Of a DNA stretch of 64,000 bases, positions 28,211 through 38,032 are shown piece by piece (position 1 is the first letter of the stretch; every line of letters begins with the position of its first letter). The notes beneath the pieces are model-generated. The model worked only from the letters and a program-made list of their open reading frames with translations, searched no databases and was not told where the DNA came from. Origin of the DNA: Aerococcus viridans (GTDB lineage Bacteria > Bacillota > Bacilli > Lactobacillales > Aerococcaceae); contig NZ_CP014164.1 in assembly GCF_001543285.1 (NCBI RefSeq), positions 1,116,001 to 1,180,000 of the forward strand, given 5' to 3'. The position numbers were made by a program, and so were the translations under genes.

Positions 28211-30289
28211 TTACGCTTCTACTGCTTCACCTTTTTGCACGTCTTCTTCGTAGTCACCGTTTGGACAAACGATTTGTTTACCACCACGGATTTTCTTCTC
28301 AACCAAGTAATGGTCACATTTTGGACATGCACGACCGATTGGTTTGTTCCAGTCAGTGAAGTCACAGTCTGGGTATCTAGAGCAACCGTAAAAGATACGA
28401 TTTTTCTTCGATTTACGTTCAACTACTTGACCTTCATGACATTTCGGACAAGTTACACCTATCTCTTTCACAATAGCTTCGGTGTGGCGACAGTCTGGGA
28501 AGTTGGCACAAGCATAGAATTTCCCAAAACGACCCATTTTAATGACCATTTCACCGCCATCAACTGGACATTTAAAGCCAGCTGGTTCATCTTTGATTTC
28601 AATTTTTTCCATTTCCACTTCTGCTTTTTCAAGCTCTTTTTGGAATGGTTTAAAGAAAGAATCGATGACTTCAACCCATTCTTTTTGGTCTGTTTCAATT
28701 TCATCTAATTCTTTTTCAAGATCAGCTGTAAATGATGTATCCACGATTTCTGGGAAGAATTCAGCGATCATCTTATCGACAATTTCACCTAGTTCAGTTG
28801 GTTCAAATCGTTTGGCTTCTAATTTTACGTAGTAGCGCTTGATCAGTGTTTCGATGGTTGGTGAGTATGTTGACGGACGGCCAACACCATCTTCTTCTAG
28901 TTTTTTGATTAAAGAAGCCTCAGTATAGCGAGCTGGTGGTTGGGTGAAGTGTTGACTTGGTTCTAAGTCTTTAGACTTCACTGTTTCACCGTTGACTAAT
29001 TCTGGTAATATATTGTCTTTGTTGTTAGCTTCTGTATAAACTTTTTGATAACCTTCAAACTTAATTTTAGAACCATTTGCTCTAAAAGTCGCTTGATTTT
29101 GTACCAAATCAGCAGATACAGTGTCATAGATAGCTGGTGCCATTAGACTGGCCATAAAACGAGACCAAATCAATGAATACAAACGGAATTGATCACGAGA
29201 CAAGTAATCTTTAACAGCATCCGGTGTCCGGTCAGCTGATGAAGGACGAATCGCTTCATGGGCATCTTGTGACCCTTGGGCTTGCTTACTTGCTGCTTGG
29301 TAACCTAAGTATTCCTTACCATAAGTATTGGTAATATATGATGTTGCACCGGCTTTAGCTGAATCAGAGATACGGGTTGAATCGGTACGCATATAAGTAA
29401 TCAAACCAACTGGCGCTCCGCTACCTAGTTTGATCCCTTCATATAGTTGTTGGGCTACCATCATAGTTTTACGGGTCCGGAAGTTTAATTTTTTTGCCGC
29501 TTCTTGCTGCATTGATGAGGTGGTAAAAGGTTTTTGCGGATTACGCTTACGTTCTTTTTCCGTCACGTTTTCAACTGTGAAGTCTTGGGTTTTAATTTCC
29601 GCCATGAACGCTTTTACATCCGCTTCGTTTTTCAAATCAAGTTTTTTTCCCTTGAATTTTGAAGCATTAGCTTTAAATGTCTTACGGTCTTTAATAAATG
29701 ACCCTTCAACTGTCCAATACTCTTCAGGTTTGAAGGCACGAATTTCATTTTCCCGGTTTATAATCATATGTAAAGCAACGGATTGTACCCGACCAGCGGA
29801 TAACCCTTTCTTTACTTTCTTCCATAACATCGGGGATAAATTGTAACCTACTAAACGGTCTAACACACGGCGAGCTTGTTGAGCGTCTACAAGGTCCATA
29901 TTAATTGGACGTGGGTTTGCGATTGCCTCTTTAACAGCTTCTTTGGTTACCTCATTATAGGTTACACGGATTGGGTCTTCAGGGTTTAAGCCTAAGATGT
30001 GGGCTAAATGGAAGGCAATTGCTTCCCCTTCACGGTCCGGGTCACTCGCAAGAAAGACTTTTTCAGCTTTCTTTGCATCTTTGCGTAACTCTTTAATCAA
30101 AGGGCCCTTACCACGGATATTGATGTAGTCTGGTTGATATTCATTTTCAATATCAATACCCATACGCGATTTTGGTAAATCACGTAAATGACCTTTGCTA
30201 GCTACAACTCTATAATTTCTACCTAAATACTTATCTATAGTTTTGGCTTTCGTCGGAGATTCTACGATTACTAAATATTTATATGCCAA
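28211..30289 (-). CDS. topA: DNA topoisomerase I
   Basis: The 692-residue type IA enzyme relaxes negative supercoils. The N-terminal Toprim part is [18 protein letters not shown] with [17 protein letters not shown]; the active-site Tyr is in [14 protein letters not shown]. Three C-terminal zinc-ribbon blocks begin at [16 protein letters not shown] and CPKCDHYL; the last appears to lack its fourth cysteine (CPNGDY). TTG at 30289 is preferred since GGAG lies 7 nt upstream; TTG at 30295 is too close to it. Confidence 0.95.
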   Translation of the reverse strand: MAYKYLVIVESPTKAKTIDKYLGRNYRVVASKGHLRDLPKSRMGIDIENEYQPDYINIRGKGPLIKELRKDAKKAEKVFLASDPDREGEAIAFHLAHILGLNPEDPIRVTYNEVTKEAVKEAIANPRPINMDLVDAQQARRVLDRLVGYNLSPMLWKKVKKGLSAGRVQSVALHMIINRENEIRAFKPEEYWTVEGSFIKDRKTFKANASKFKGKKLDLKNEADVKAFMAEIKTQDFTVENVTEKERKRNPQKPFTTSSMQQEAAKKLNFRTRKTMMVAQQLYEGIKLGSGAPVGLITYMRTDSTRISDSAKAGATSYITNTYGKEYLGYQAASKQAQGSQDAHEAIRPSSADRTPDAVKDYLSRDQFRLYSLIWSRFMASLMAPAIYDTVSADLVQNQATFRANGSKIKFEGYQKVYTEANNKDNILPELVNGETVKSKDLEPSQHFTQPPARYTEASLIKKLEEDGVGRPSTYSPTIETLIKRYYVKLEAKRFEPTELGEIVDKMIAEFFPEIVDTSFTADLEKELDEIETDQKEWVEVIDSFFKPFQKELEKAEVEMEKIEIKDEPAGFKCPVDGGEMVIKMGRFGKFYACANFPDCRHTEAIVKEIGVTCPKCHEGQVVERKSKKNRIFYGCSRYPDCDFTDWNKPIGRACPKCDHYLVEKKIRGGKQIVCPNGDYEEDVQKGEAVEA

Positions 30290-30484
30290 CGACAAGCTCC
30301 TTTCTGATATCCATTTCTAAATCGCTTTACATATTATGCTAGAAGATTAGCATTTGTCAAATACGAAAATTAATAGCTACAAATGAATATATAACCTAAA
30401 GATAAAATAAGCAAGCAATATATGCACATTTCATATAGAAGAAAGTTATTTGTTGACAAATTGAAAGGCAAAAATTAAGTTTTT

Positions 30485-31405
30485 CTATACATTGAAAAAC
30501 AAGTCGCGCAAAATTTCTGAAGCTTTTAATGCCGGCGTTGCGCCGTAGTAAATTAATTGGTTGGTACCCACAGATAAAGCATTCGAAATAGGCCCTGGTA
30601 CGGCAAAAACTAGTCTATTTTCTTGTAAGGCATAATTAGCCGTAATCAACGAACCAGATTTTTCTGCCGCCTCAATGACCATAGTTGCTTGACTGAGTCC
30701 TGCAATAGCTAGATTTCGGTAAGGGAAATGCCAGCGTTGAATTTTAGCGTGGTTGGGTAGTGGTGAAACGAGCAAATGGTCTTGGGCAATTACTGCCTGC
30801 AACTTATAGTGGTCACTTGGGTATGAAGTCAACAAGCCCGTGCCAATAATGGCAATAGTATCTCCATGTGCCATCGCTTGTTTGTGGGTATAGGCGTCCA
30901 CCCCTTTAGCTAAGCCAGAGACAATGACTACTGCTTCACTTAATTCAGGGATTAATTGGTCAATAGCTGATTTACCGTAAGCAGTCATTTGTCTAGACCC
31001 CACAACAGCCATAGCAGTTTTTTGAAAAAGAGCTAAATTCCCCTGACAAAATAAAACTAAATTAGGTTGGTAGGTTTGCAGTAAGGCCTTCGGATATGTT
31101 AGCGTATCAAGGATGGTCACCGGATGAATATGGTAGCGCGTGTACAATTTTCTAAAATAAGCAAGTGAATACTTTTGCTTGAATCGTCCCCAAGCCTTTG
31201 ATTTCTGTGTATCTTGAAGACCTTGTATATGCCTGTCTAATTCTTCAAGTGTTGTCACTTGGGCTTGAATAATATCGGCCAATTCCCGGTAGGTAAATAT
31301 ACCAGATTCAAAGGCATAAACCAGCATAGATTCCGTCATAGCTAAGACATCTTCCTCGTTTTTTAACATCATATCAATATACGGATTTTCAATTTCAAAT
31401 AACAA
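30485..31405 (-). CDS. dprA: DNA processing protein DprA
   Basis: The 306-residue protein loads RecA onto incoming single-stranded DNA during natural transformation. The extended Rossmann fold shows AVVGSRQMTAYGKSAI, VIVSGLAKGVDAYTHKQAM, TIAIIGTGLLTSYPSDH, FPYRNLAIAGLSQATMVIEA and KSGSLITANYALQENR. The start is TTG at 31405 behind AGGGGTGG. It sits downstream of rnhB in the usual rbgA-rnhB-dprA-topA order. Other competence genes are not in the window. Confidence 0.93.
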   Translation of the reverse strand: MLFEIENPYIDMMLKNEEDVLAMTESMLVYAFESGIFTYRELADIIQAQVTTLEELDRHIQGLQDTQKSKAWGRFKQKYSLAYFRKLYTRYHIHPVTILDTLTYPKALLQTYQPNLVLFCQGNLALFQKTAMAVVGSRQMTAYGKSAIDQLIPELSEAVVIVSGLAKGVDAYTHKQAMAHGDTIAIIGTGLLTSYPSDHYKLQAVIAQDHLLVSPLPNHAKIQRWHFPYRNLAIAGLSQATMVIEAAEKSGSLITANYALQENRLVFAVPGPISNALSVGTNQLIYYGATPALKASEILRDLFFNV

Positions 31406-31472
31406 AAAACCACCCCTTTACATGTATATACGTAGGAGGTGGTTGAATTTGACTAATTAGATTGACTGATCT

Positions 31473-32282
31473 TTATAAATAATTTTTAACTGGGGCAAAA
31501 GTCTTGCGATGAATGGGACTTGGACCGTATTTTTTTAAACCGTCTAGATGTTGTTTAGTACCGTACCCAGCATTGGCTTCAAAACCGTATCCTGGATATA
31601 GGTCTGCATATTCCGCCATCAAGTTATCCCGGTATTCTTTGGCATAAATGGACGCTGCTGCAATGGCATAAACCGTCGCATCTCCCTTAATAATAGCTTC
31701 TTGAGGTGCCTTCTTGTAGTCATTCAAATGGACCGCGTCGATTAAGACATAATCAGGTGCCGGATGCAATTGGTTTAAAGCAGACATCATGGCTTGCTTT
31801 GTGGCAATTAAAATATTGCTTTGGTCAATGTCTTCAGCCGTTTGGATCCCGATTGTTTTTGCGATAGCATATTTTTCAATGTCTGCCACCAAAGCTTGGC
31901 GTTTTGTATGAGATAACTGTTTAGAGTCATTAAAGTAGACAGGCGGCATGTCACTAGGCAAAATAACGGCACTAGTGACAACCGGACCTGCTAAGGGACC
32001 ACGTCCAACTTCATCCACCCCAGCAATCAATTGGTAGCCTTGTTGACGTAATTCGTTTTCTCGCGTTTTTAGCTGTTCAATCTGGTCTAAGATCGCTTGT
32101 TGCTTAAGTAAGGCTTTGTCATAGCGTAATAAGGCATTTTGCACTCCTTTACGGCTATCTTCTCGTAAAGCTTGTACGTAGACTGGGTCAACTTCATTTG
32201 AGGCCAAGTAGGTTTGAATTTGACCGATTTTTAAATCACCTAAGTCTGCGAGGTTAAAAGCTCTCTTTTTCTCGTCAGTCAT
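31473..32282 (-). CDS. rnhB: Ribonuclease HII
   Basis: The 269-residue nuclease removes ribonucleotides from DNA. It has an N-terminal extension of about 80 residues and then the catalytic core: LIAGVDEVGRGPLAGPVV (Asp and Glu), YFNDSKQLS, and DYVLIDAVHLN with the third Asp. The C-terminal block is YPGYGFEANAGYGTKQHL. Its ATG directly abuts the rbgA stop (TAAATG), so the two are coupled. Confidence 0.95.
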   Translation of the reverse strand: MTDEKKRAFNLADLGDLKIGQIQTYLASNEVDPVYVQALREDSRKGVQNALLRYDKALLKQQAILDQIEQLKTRENELRQQGYQLIAGVDEVGRGPLAGPVVTSAVILPSDMPPVYFNDSKQLSHTKRQALVADIEKYAIAKTIGIQTAEDIDQSNILIATKQAMMSALNQLHPAPDYVLIDAVHLNDYKKAPQEAIIKGDATVYAIAAASIYAKEYRDNLMAEYADLYPGYGFEANAGYGTKQHLDGLKKYGPSPIHRKTFAPVKNYL

Positions 32283-33158
32283 TTAATCACTTACCTCAAT
32301 ATTTTCTGAAATTTGATATTCTTCAATCCGGTCTAGGGTCATACGACCCAATTTACCGTCTCTGTAGTCACGGATAATCTTGTCTGATGCCCGGTCGTAG
32401 TCTTCTAACATGCCCATACGCTTGGTTAAGGCCATCAATAGGTCTGGATACGGTGGGTGGACGTCCTCAGCCTTGATTGGGTAGTGGTTGCTGATGGCAT
32501 CCGGGTAATAATGTAGGAAGAATTCTAGGGCGAATAAAGCGACGTCATCCTTGTAGAAATGGGTGTCTTTAATGCCACCAGTTAGGGCCAATTTATCGGC
32601 AACTTCCTGGTCTTCAAATTTCGGCCATAAGATACCTGGCGTGTCCAATAGTTCAAAATCTTTATCGATTTTAATCCATTGTTGGCCTTTTGTAACCCCT
32701 GGTTTATTCCCTACTTGGGCTTTCTTTTGCTTGGTGAACTGGTTGATAAAGGTTGACTTACCAACGTTTGGAATCCCAATAACCATTACCCGGATTGACT
32801 TGTGTAGAATGCCCTTGTTGCGCCATTTGTCTTGGATGTCTTGGGTAAAATCTTTTAATGCTTGGCGGAAAATTTTCATATCGCCTAGTTTTTTAGAATC
32901 CAAAGCGATAGCTAATTTGTTTTCGCCGCTAAGGGCTTTGACCCATTCTTTGGTTTGTTGGGGGTCGGCCAAATCTTGTTTATTTAAAACAATCATGTGG
33001 CGTTTATTTTTAATAATTTCATCTAACATGGGATTCATACTAGCTGTTGGAATACGGGCGTCCCTAATTTCAAGGACGATATCCACTGCGTTAAGTTGAC
33101 TTTGAACCTCTTTTTTCGCCTTAGCCATATGGCCAGGATACCATTGAATATGTGCCAT
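32283..33158 (-). CDS. rbgA: Ribosome biogenesis GTPase YlqF/RbgA
   Basis: The 291-residue circularly permuted GTPase acts in late 50S subunit assembly. Motifs appear in permuted order: G4 VLNKQDL, then G1 GIPNVGKSTFINQ, G2 KPGVTKGQQ and G3 LLDTPGILWP. The N-terminus IQWYPGHMAKAKK is diagnostic. AAGGAG precedes ATG 33158. It heads the rbgA-rnhB pair. Confidence 0.95.
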   Translation of the reverse strand: MAHIQWYPGHMAKAKKEVQSQLNAVDIVLEIRDARIPTASMNPMLDEIIKNKRHMIVLNKQDLADPQQTKEWVKALSGENKLAIALDSKKLGDMKIFRQALKDFTQDIQDKWRNKGILHKSIRVMVIGIPNVGKSTFINQFTKQKKAQVGNKPGVTKGQQWIKIDKDFELLDTPGILWPKFEDQEVADKLALTGGIKDTHFYKDDVALFALEFFLHYYPDAISNHYPIKAEDVHPPYPDLLMALTKRMGMLEDYDRASDKIIRDYRDGKLGRMTLDRIEEYQISENIEVSD

Positions 33159-33178
33159 GGTTAAGCTCCTTTCATTTA

Positions 33179-33207
33179 AAAAAGTTGGCTAAGTGCGCCA
33201 ACTTTTT
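33179..33207. terminator. Terminator between lepB and rbgA
   Basis: AAAAAGTTGGC pairs with GCCAACTTTTT around a short loop (33179-33207), with A and T runs on the two sides. It follows the lepB stop on the minus strand. Confidence 0.8.
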
Positions 33208-33244
33208 AATGCATATTTGTGACTGTTTTTATACCTACCTATTA

Positions 33245-33805
33245 CTATTGTACACTACCGAAGTCGGAAAATGGCCAATATCTAAAGTGCGTTGTTCCTT
33301 CCACGCTGTCAGCATCAATAAAACCGAAGTAACGAGAGTCATGAGACACTTCCCGGTTGTCTCCTAATACGAAGTACATGCCTTCTGGAACAGTTGTTTC
33401 GCCGGTAATTTCTTCAAGGGTGAAGTCATTGGTAAAAGTTGTATCATCTGGGAATCGTTCAAAGTAGTCTTCTTTAATAGAATCTAAATAAGGCTCATCA
33501 ATTGCTTCGTCGTTGATATATAAAACATCATCTTTGTATTCAATTGTGTCACCTGGAACCCCGATAATCCGTTTCACATACTCGTCGCCAGACCCATCTG
33601 GTGCAGGGAAAACGACAATATCTGATTGGTCAATTTCATCTGTTAAACTTAGGACAAACCGGTCCCCATCTATCATTGTGTTGGCCATTGAATCGCCGTC
33701 TACTCTAAAGGGATAGAAGAAATATGTTCTAACCACCCAGAAGATAACAAGCGCGATCACAACTGAAATCACAACTGAAAATACTTCATCAAAAAACTTT
33801 TTCAT
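33245..33805 (-). CDS. lepB: Signal peptidase I
   Basis: The 186-residue membrane-anchored Ser/Lys protease cleaves signal peptides of secreted proteins. One N-terminal membrane segment is followed by VDGDSMANTM with the nucleophile Ser39, DEYVKRIIGVPGD with the general-base Lys78, and GDNREVSHDSRYFGFI. ATG 33805 is chosen over a GTG six codons earlier because AAAGGA lies just upstream of it. It is the last gene of the thyA-to-lepB stretch. Confidence 0.93.
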   Translation of the reverse strand: MKKFFDEVFSVVISVVIALVIFWVVRTYFFYPFRVDGDSMANTMIDGDRFVLSLTDEIDQSDIVVFPAPDGSGDEYVKRIIGVPGDTIEYKDDVLYINDEAIDEPYLDSIKEDYFERFPDDTTFTNDFTLEEITGETTVPEGMYFVLGDNREVSHDSRYFGFIDADSVEGTTHFRYWPFSDFGSVQ

Positions 33806-33899
33806 AAGGTCAATCCTTTTCACTGGGTTCTATTACCCATTCTTTTAGCATATTTATTTATATCTATAGCACCCTACCATTTTGCCGCTTTTGTTTTTA

Positions 33900-35471
33900 T
33901 TATTCCAGAACTTCTACTGCTTTGTCTAGTTGGGTGTCATTAGAAGCGATCAATGCTTGGATAGCCGAAATCATGGCACTCGCTGTTTCCGTATCAATCA
34001 CACCTGTTTCAGGAAGTCCTTGGTCCGCTTGTAAAGCTAGTACAGCACTGGTTGTATCCTCTGCAAAAACAGCATCCGCTTCGCTATCTTGGTAACCTAA
34101 GGCCACTAGGATCGCTTCAATATTTTTAATTGCTCCTGAAGCATCGCCTTCTTGGTAGGTTTGACTCGTATCAATTAAAGTTAAAGAAGCATAATCCGGT
34201 AAGTTGGCTTCAACATCCGGCGTTACCCCTGTTTCATTGATCCAAGTACCATTTGGTGTTAACCATTTAGCAATAGTAATTTTCAGTTCAGAATCAGATT
34301 CAAGAGAGAATATATTTTGCACAGTCCCCTTACCAAAGGTTTGGCTACCAACAACTGGTATGCCTGCAGATTCTTGTAGGGCTGCAGCTAGGATTTCTGA
34401 AGCTGAAGCAGACCCTTCATTTACTAATAAGACCACGTCTTCATCGACTTGGAAGTCGCCGTAATCCGCGTCTGACGCTTCATATACATAAGGATCCGCA
34501 TCTTTTTCTTGAACTTGCATGATGGTATCTCCATCATTTAAGAACATATTGGCGATCTGTAAGGCAGAAGTTAATAAACCACCTGGGTTGCCGCGAACGT
34601 CTAAGACAAATTTCTCCGCCCTTTGTGATCTTAAGTCTTCAATAGCTGCAACCAATTCGTCGTAAGTTGGGGTTGAAAAACTCGTGATTTGAACATAACC
34701 AGTACTTTCTTGTCCTTCTAACATTTCGTAATAAACGGTTTGAATTGGAACGGTATCTCTTGTGACAGTCACATCAAAAGTATCTTCACCACGTTGAATC
34801 GTTAAAACGACATCACTGCCCGCTTCACCGCGGATTAAAGCGACTGCCTCCGTTGCGGAATAGCCTTGAATAGACTCTCCGTCAACGGCTTTGATGATAT
34901 CATTGGCCATTAGGCCGGCTTCTTCAGCAGGAGACTCTTTAATTGGGCTGATAATTTGAATGTAGTCATCTTTTTCCATGATTTCAGCCCCGATACCTTC
35001 AAATGACCCTTCGATGGTTTCATCCAATTGTTGGGCTGATTGGTCGGTTAAATACTGAGAATATGGATCTTCTAGAACTTCTGTCATACCGGATACAGCC
35101 CCGTCAACCACCGCATCACGGTCCACATCTTCCACGTAGTCGCCCAAAATGGTGGAGAATGCAGCTTGAATTTTTTTGATTTCACTGGTGGTTAAAGCCG
35201 TACTTGAAGACCCTGTGATAATACTTTGACCAGGTAAACGGCCAGTTAAGACGTAAGATGTCCCAACAAACGTTACCCCACCAACGATAAGGATGGTCAG
35301 GATATAAACTAGCCAAGAAACGCCGCGTTTTTTAGGTTTTTGGTCATTATCAAGCTCATATCCGTCTAGACCATTTGAATGGATTTCTTCCTCAGTAACT
35401 GCTCTGTTATGTAATTCTTCAGCACTATTTTTGTTATCTTCTTTATTTTTTAAATCTTCATTTTCTGACAT
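33900..35471 (-). CDS. ctpA: S41-family C-terminal processing peptidase with PDZ and peptidoglycan-binding domains
   Basis: The ~523-residue protein has a polar N-terminus, one membrane segment (WLVYILTILIVGGVTFVG), a PDZ domain (IQIISPIKESPAEEAGLMAND), the S41 core with Ser in LLVNEGSASASEILAAAL and Lys in GSQTFGKGTVQ, and a C-terminal peptidoglycan-binding-1 domain (QEGDASGAIKNIEAIL onwards). It acts outside the membrane. The start is uncertain; ATG 35471 was taken. Downstream lepB and upstream yozE are on the same strand. Confidence 0.9.
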   Translation of the reverse strand: MSENEDLKNKEDNKNSAEELHNRAVTEEEIHSNGLDGYELDNDQKPKKRGVSWLVYILTILIVGGVTFVGTSYVLTGRLPGQSIITGSSSTALTTSEIKKIQAAFSTILGDYVEDVDRDAVVDGAVSGMTEVLEDPYSQYLTDQSAQQLDETIEGSFEGIGAEIMEKDDYIQIISPIKESPAEEAGLMANDIIKAVDGESIQGYSATEAVALIRGEAGSDVVLTIQRGEDTFDVTVTRDTVPIQTVYYEMLEGQESTGYVQITSFSTPTYDELVAAIEDLRSQRAEKFVLDVRGNPGGLLTSALQIANMFLNDGDTIMQVQEKDADPYVYEASDADYGDFQVDEDVVLLVNEGSASASEILAAALQESAGIPVVGSQTFGKGTVQNIFSLESDSELKITIAKWLTPNGTWINETGVTPDVEANLPDYASLTLIDTSQTYQEGDASGAIKNIEAILVALGYQDSEADAVFAEDTTSAVLALQADQGLPETGVIDTETASAMISAIQALIASNDTQLDKAVEVLE

Positions 35472-35529
35472 ATGATTCACTACTTTCTGATAGACATGTT
35501 GGTCTCAAATATTTACCCAATATTTCCTC

Positions 35530-35766
35530 CTACACTTGGTATTTATCGGCATAGGATTGCCAAACTTCATCAAATGTCGATACGTAGTCAGAATAGCGTT
35601 GGTTTAATTCAATATAATTGCTAATTGTTTCAAAGTCGCTAGCTGATTTCGGAAAATCGCCATCTAAAAAGACCAGCTCAGCAAACTGCGCCTGCTGGTC
35701 ACTCTCTAGTAAATCGGCATTTCTAAATATTTGTACATAATGATAAAAGGACTGCGTAATCATCAC
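35530..35766 (-). CDS. YozE (UPF0346) family protein
   Basis: The 78-residue protein resembles the YozE SAM-like fold family: an N-terminal SFYHYVQIFR, a central LVFLDGDFPKSASDFETISNYIELN, and TFDEVWQSYADKY at the end. No biochemical role is established. It lies between ypmS and ctpA, as in other Lactobacillales. Confidence 0.88.
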   Translation of the reverse strand: MMITQSFYHYVQIFRNADLLESDQQAQFAELVFLDGDFPKSASDFETISNYIELNQRYSDYVSTFDEVWQSYADKYQV

Positions 35767-35787
35767 TCTTTCTAATTGTTGACTATC

Positions 35788-36441
35788 TTACTGGTTACCT
35801 TTCGCCCCTGTCTCGATTTGTTTCTCGATATAGTTCAATGGCACATCCAGTAAGATGTTGATTTCATCGTTAGCTAAGTCAATATCACTGGCCCGAATAG
35901 CGAAATCCATGTTTTCAGACACTTGGTCCAATCGGATAATAATTTGCGCATCAGCGGATAATACTTGTAGGGGTAAATCGGTAGGTAGGGTCAATTGGAA
36001 AATAGCCAATACTGTTGAGGTCGGCAATTGTAAGCCCGCTAATTCAATATTGGTCACGTCAAGGGCGATATTCCCATCTTCCATGACTGACGGCTGCCCT
36101 TGCATGGTATAAGCCACTTCAGTCCCCAATGCGTCTATTAGACCAGCAAATGACACCTGGTCATCTACCGTTAACTGATAAGGCACATCATCCCCACCGA
36201 TCACTGCTGATACTAGTCGGTTGAAGGAAACAGTCGACAGGTTGGCTTCTGCTGTGATTGTTTCATCATTCACTTCTCCTGTCGTTACTGGTTCACCCAA
36301 ACTGTTAGTTTCTTGATCTGTTGTTTGAATATACAGATAAAAAGCAACTACAGGTAGCAAAATTGCCAATAGTAATAACCAAAAAGCCCACTTCCAAGGA
36401 TTTAATGGTTTCTTCGTATTCATATTCGTTTGTTTAGCCAA
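35788..36441 (-). CDS. YpmS-like DUF2140 membrane-anchored protein
   Basis: The 217-residue protein has one N-terminal membrane helix (PWKWAFWLLLLAILLPVVAF) and an exported beta-rich domain. The placement between dfrA and yozE and the pattern NPWKWAFWLLL...LSTVSFNRLV and DDQVSFAGLIDALGTEV match YpmS of Bacillus and relatives. Function is unknown; an envelope or lipid role is often guessed. Confidence 0.8.
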   Translation of the reverse strand: MAKQTNMNTKKPLNPWKWAFWLLLLAILLPVVAFYLYIQTTDQETNSLGEPVTTGEVNDETITAEANLSTVSFNRLVSAVIGGDDVPYQLTVDDQVSFAGLIDALGTEVAYTMQGQPSVMEDGNIALDVTNIELAGLQLPTSTVLAIFQLTLPTDLPLQVLSADAQIIIRLDQVSENMDFAIRASDIDLANDEINILLDVPLNYIEKQIETGAKGNQ

Positions 36442-36458
36442 ATAACCTACTCCTCCTT

Positions 36459-36962
36459 CTAATCCTCATCCACTTTTCGGTAGAATACGAATTTGTGTGG
36501 ATAGGCATTCTTCTCATCCACGACCCCTTCAATCACCTCATACGCTTCGAAGTCATCTAGGTTCGGGTCAAAATGGACATCCCCATCAAATTCATGGTGA
36601 ATTGTTGTCACACGTAATTCAGAAATATAAGGCCAAAATAGGCGGTAAATAGAATGGCCACCCATAATGATCACGTCTTCTTTTTCAGCTAGCGCCAAGA
36701 TGTTATCGATAGAATCGGTTAATTCAACATCCGTTTGGTCATAGTCTGATTCAAAAGGTGATTTCTGGCGAGTAATGATAATATTGTGACGATTTGGTAA
36801 TGGTTTATAATCCAAACCTGCGTATGTCTTACGCCCCATCACAACAGTCTTACCAACTGTTTGGTCTTTAAAGAACTTCAAGTCATTTGGTAAGTGCCAA
36901 GGTAGTTTGCCACCTTTTCCGATTAAATGGTTGATATCTTGTGCCCAGATTGCAATTAACAT
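36459..36962 (-). CDS. dfrA: Dihydrofolate reductase
   Basis: The 167-residue NADPH-dependent enzyme regenerates tetrahydrofolate. Seen are LIAIWAQDINHLIGKGGKLPWHLPNDLKFF in two pieces, with the Asp of the active site in PNDLKFF, GKTVVMGRKTY for the cofactor, and MGGHSIYRLFWPY. It lies just downstream of thyA and serves the same folate cycle. AGGAGG precedes ATG 36962. Confidence 0.95.
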   Translation of the reverse strand: MLIAIWAQDINHLIGKGGKLPWHLPNDLKFFKDQTVGKTVVMGRKTYAGLDYKPLPNRHNIIITRQKSPFESDYDQTDVELTDSIDNILALAEKEDVIIMGGHSIYRLFWPYISELRVTTIHHEFDGDVHFDPNLDDFEAYEVIEGVVDEKNAYPHKFVFYRKVDED

Positions 36963-37017
36963 AGTAATTCCTCCTTATCAACTTGTGACAGAAATAGGTC
37001 TTGATTATTATCTATTA

Positions 37018-37971
37018 TTAAACCGCTACTGGTGCCTTAATGGCATCATGAGCTTTATAACCTTTAACTTTAATATCATCTTTTTCTAGATCAAAGATTG
37101 ATTTGCCTTCGCCACCAATTTCTAAAGTCGGTAGGTCAAGTGGTTGACGGCTTAATTGTTCATATACTTGGTTAAAATGGTTGTTGTAAATATGCGCATC
37201 GCCAAAGGTATGAACATAGTCACCAACCTCTAAACCTGCCTCACGTGCCAATAAATGTGTCAATAAAGCATAAGAGGCAATATTAAATGGTACACCTAGG
37301 AAGGCATCGCCAGAACGTTGGTAGAGTTGGCAAGATAACTTCCCATCTTGAACGTAGAATTGACTCATTGTATGACAAGGTGGTAAAGCCATATCTGGCA
37401 CATCTTCTGGATTCCAAGCTGAAAGTATTATCCGCCGTGAATCTGGGTTATGTTTCAATTGGTCGATAATATTAGCGATTTGATCAATGGAATCACCCTC
37501 ACGTGTCTCCCAATGACGCCATTGTTTACCATAAACATTCCCTAATTCACCAAACTCTCTAGCGAAATCATCATCTTCTAAGACGCGTTGGCAAAATGCT
37601 TGTTTAACTTCTTGGTAGACCTTTTTAAATTCTGGGTCGGCGTCAGCTCGTAAACCGAAATCCGTCATATCTGGTCCTTGATAAGCATCTGATTCAACCC
37701 AGCGTTTAAAGGCCCATTCATCCCAGATATGGTTGTTATTTTCTAATAAATAGCGGATATTGGTATCCCCTTTTAAAAACCATAACAGTTCACTCTTGAT
37801 TAAACCAAAAGGGACTTTTTTAGTCGTTAATAAGGGAAATCCTTCGCTTAAATCAAAACGCATTTGGTAACCAAAAACTGATCTGGTTCCTACACCCGTA
37901 CGGTCGCTTTTATCTTGTCCGTTATCTAAAATGTGTTGTAAAAAATCTAAGTATTGCTTTGCCAAAATCAT
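37018..37971 (-). CDS. thyA: Thymidylate synthase
   Basis: The 317-residue enzyme makes dTMP from dUMP with methylene-tetrahydrofolate. The catalytic Cys is in [14 protein letters not shown]; substrate-binding blocks are [20 protein letters not shown] and [12 protein letters not shown]. An insertion of about 50 residues in the first third ([18 protein letters not shown] to GNVYGKQWR) makes it the long Lactobacillales form rather than the 264-residue form. It precedes dfrA on the same strand. Confidence 0.96.
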   Translation of the reverse strand: MILAKQYLDFLQHILDNGQDKSDRTGVGTRSVFGYQMRFDLSEGFPLLTTKKVPFGLIKSELLWFLKGDTNIRYLLENNNHIWDEWAFKRWVESDAYQGPDMTDFGLRADADPEFKKVYQEVKQAFCQRVLEDDDFAREFGELGNVYGKQWRHWETREGDSIDQIANIIDQLKHNPDSRRIILSAWNPEDVPDMALPPCHTMSQFYVQDGKLSCQLYQRSGDAFLGVPFNIASYALLTHLLAREAGLEVGDYVHTFGDAHIYNNHFNQVYEQLSRQPLDLPTLEIGGEGKSIFDLEKDDIKVKGYKAHDAIKAPVAV

Positions 37972-38032
37972 TGCCCCCTAATTTAATTTGCATCGACTTC
38001 TTGCTTTTTATGTCATCATAAAAAATCTCATA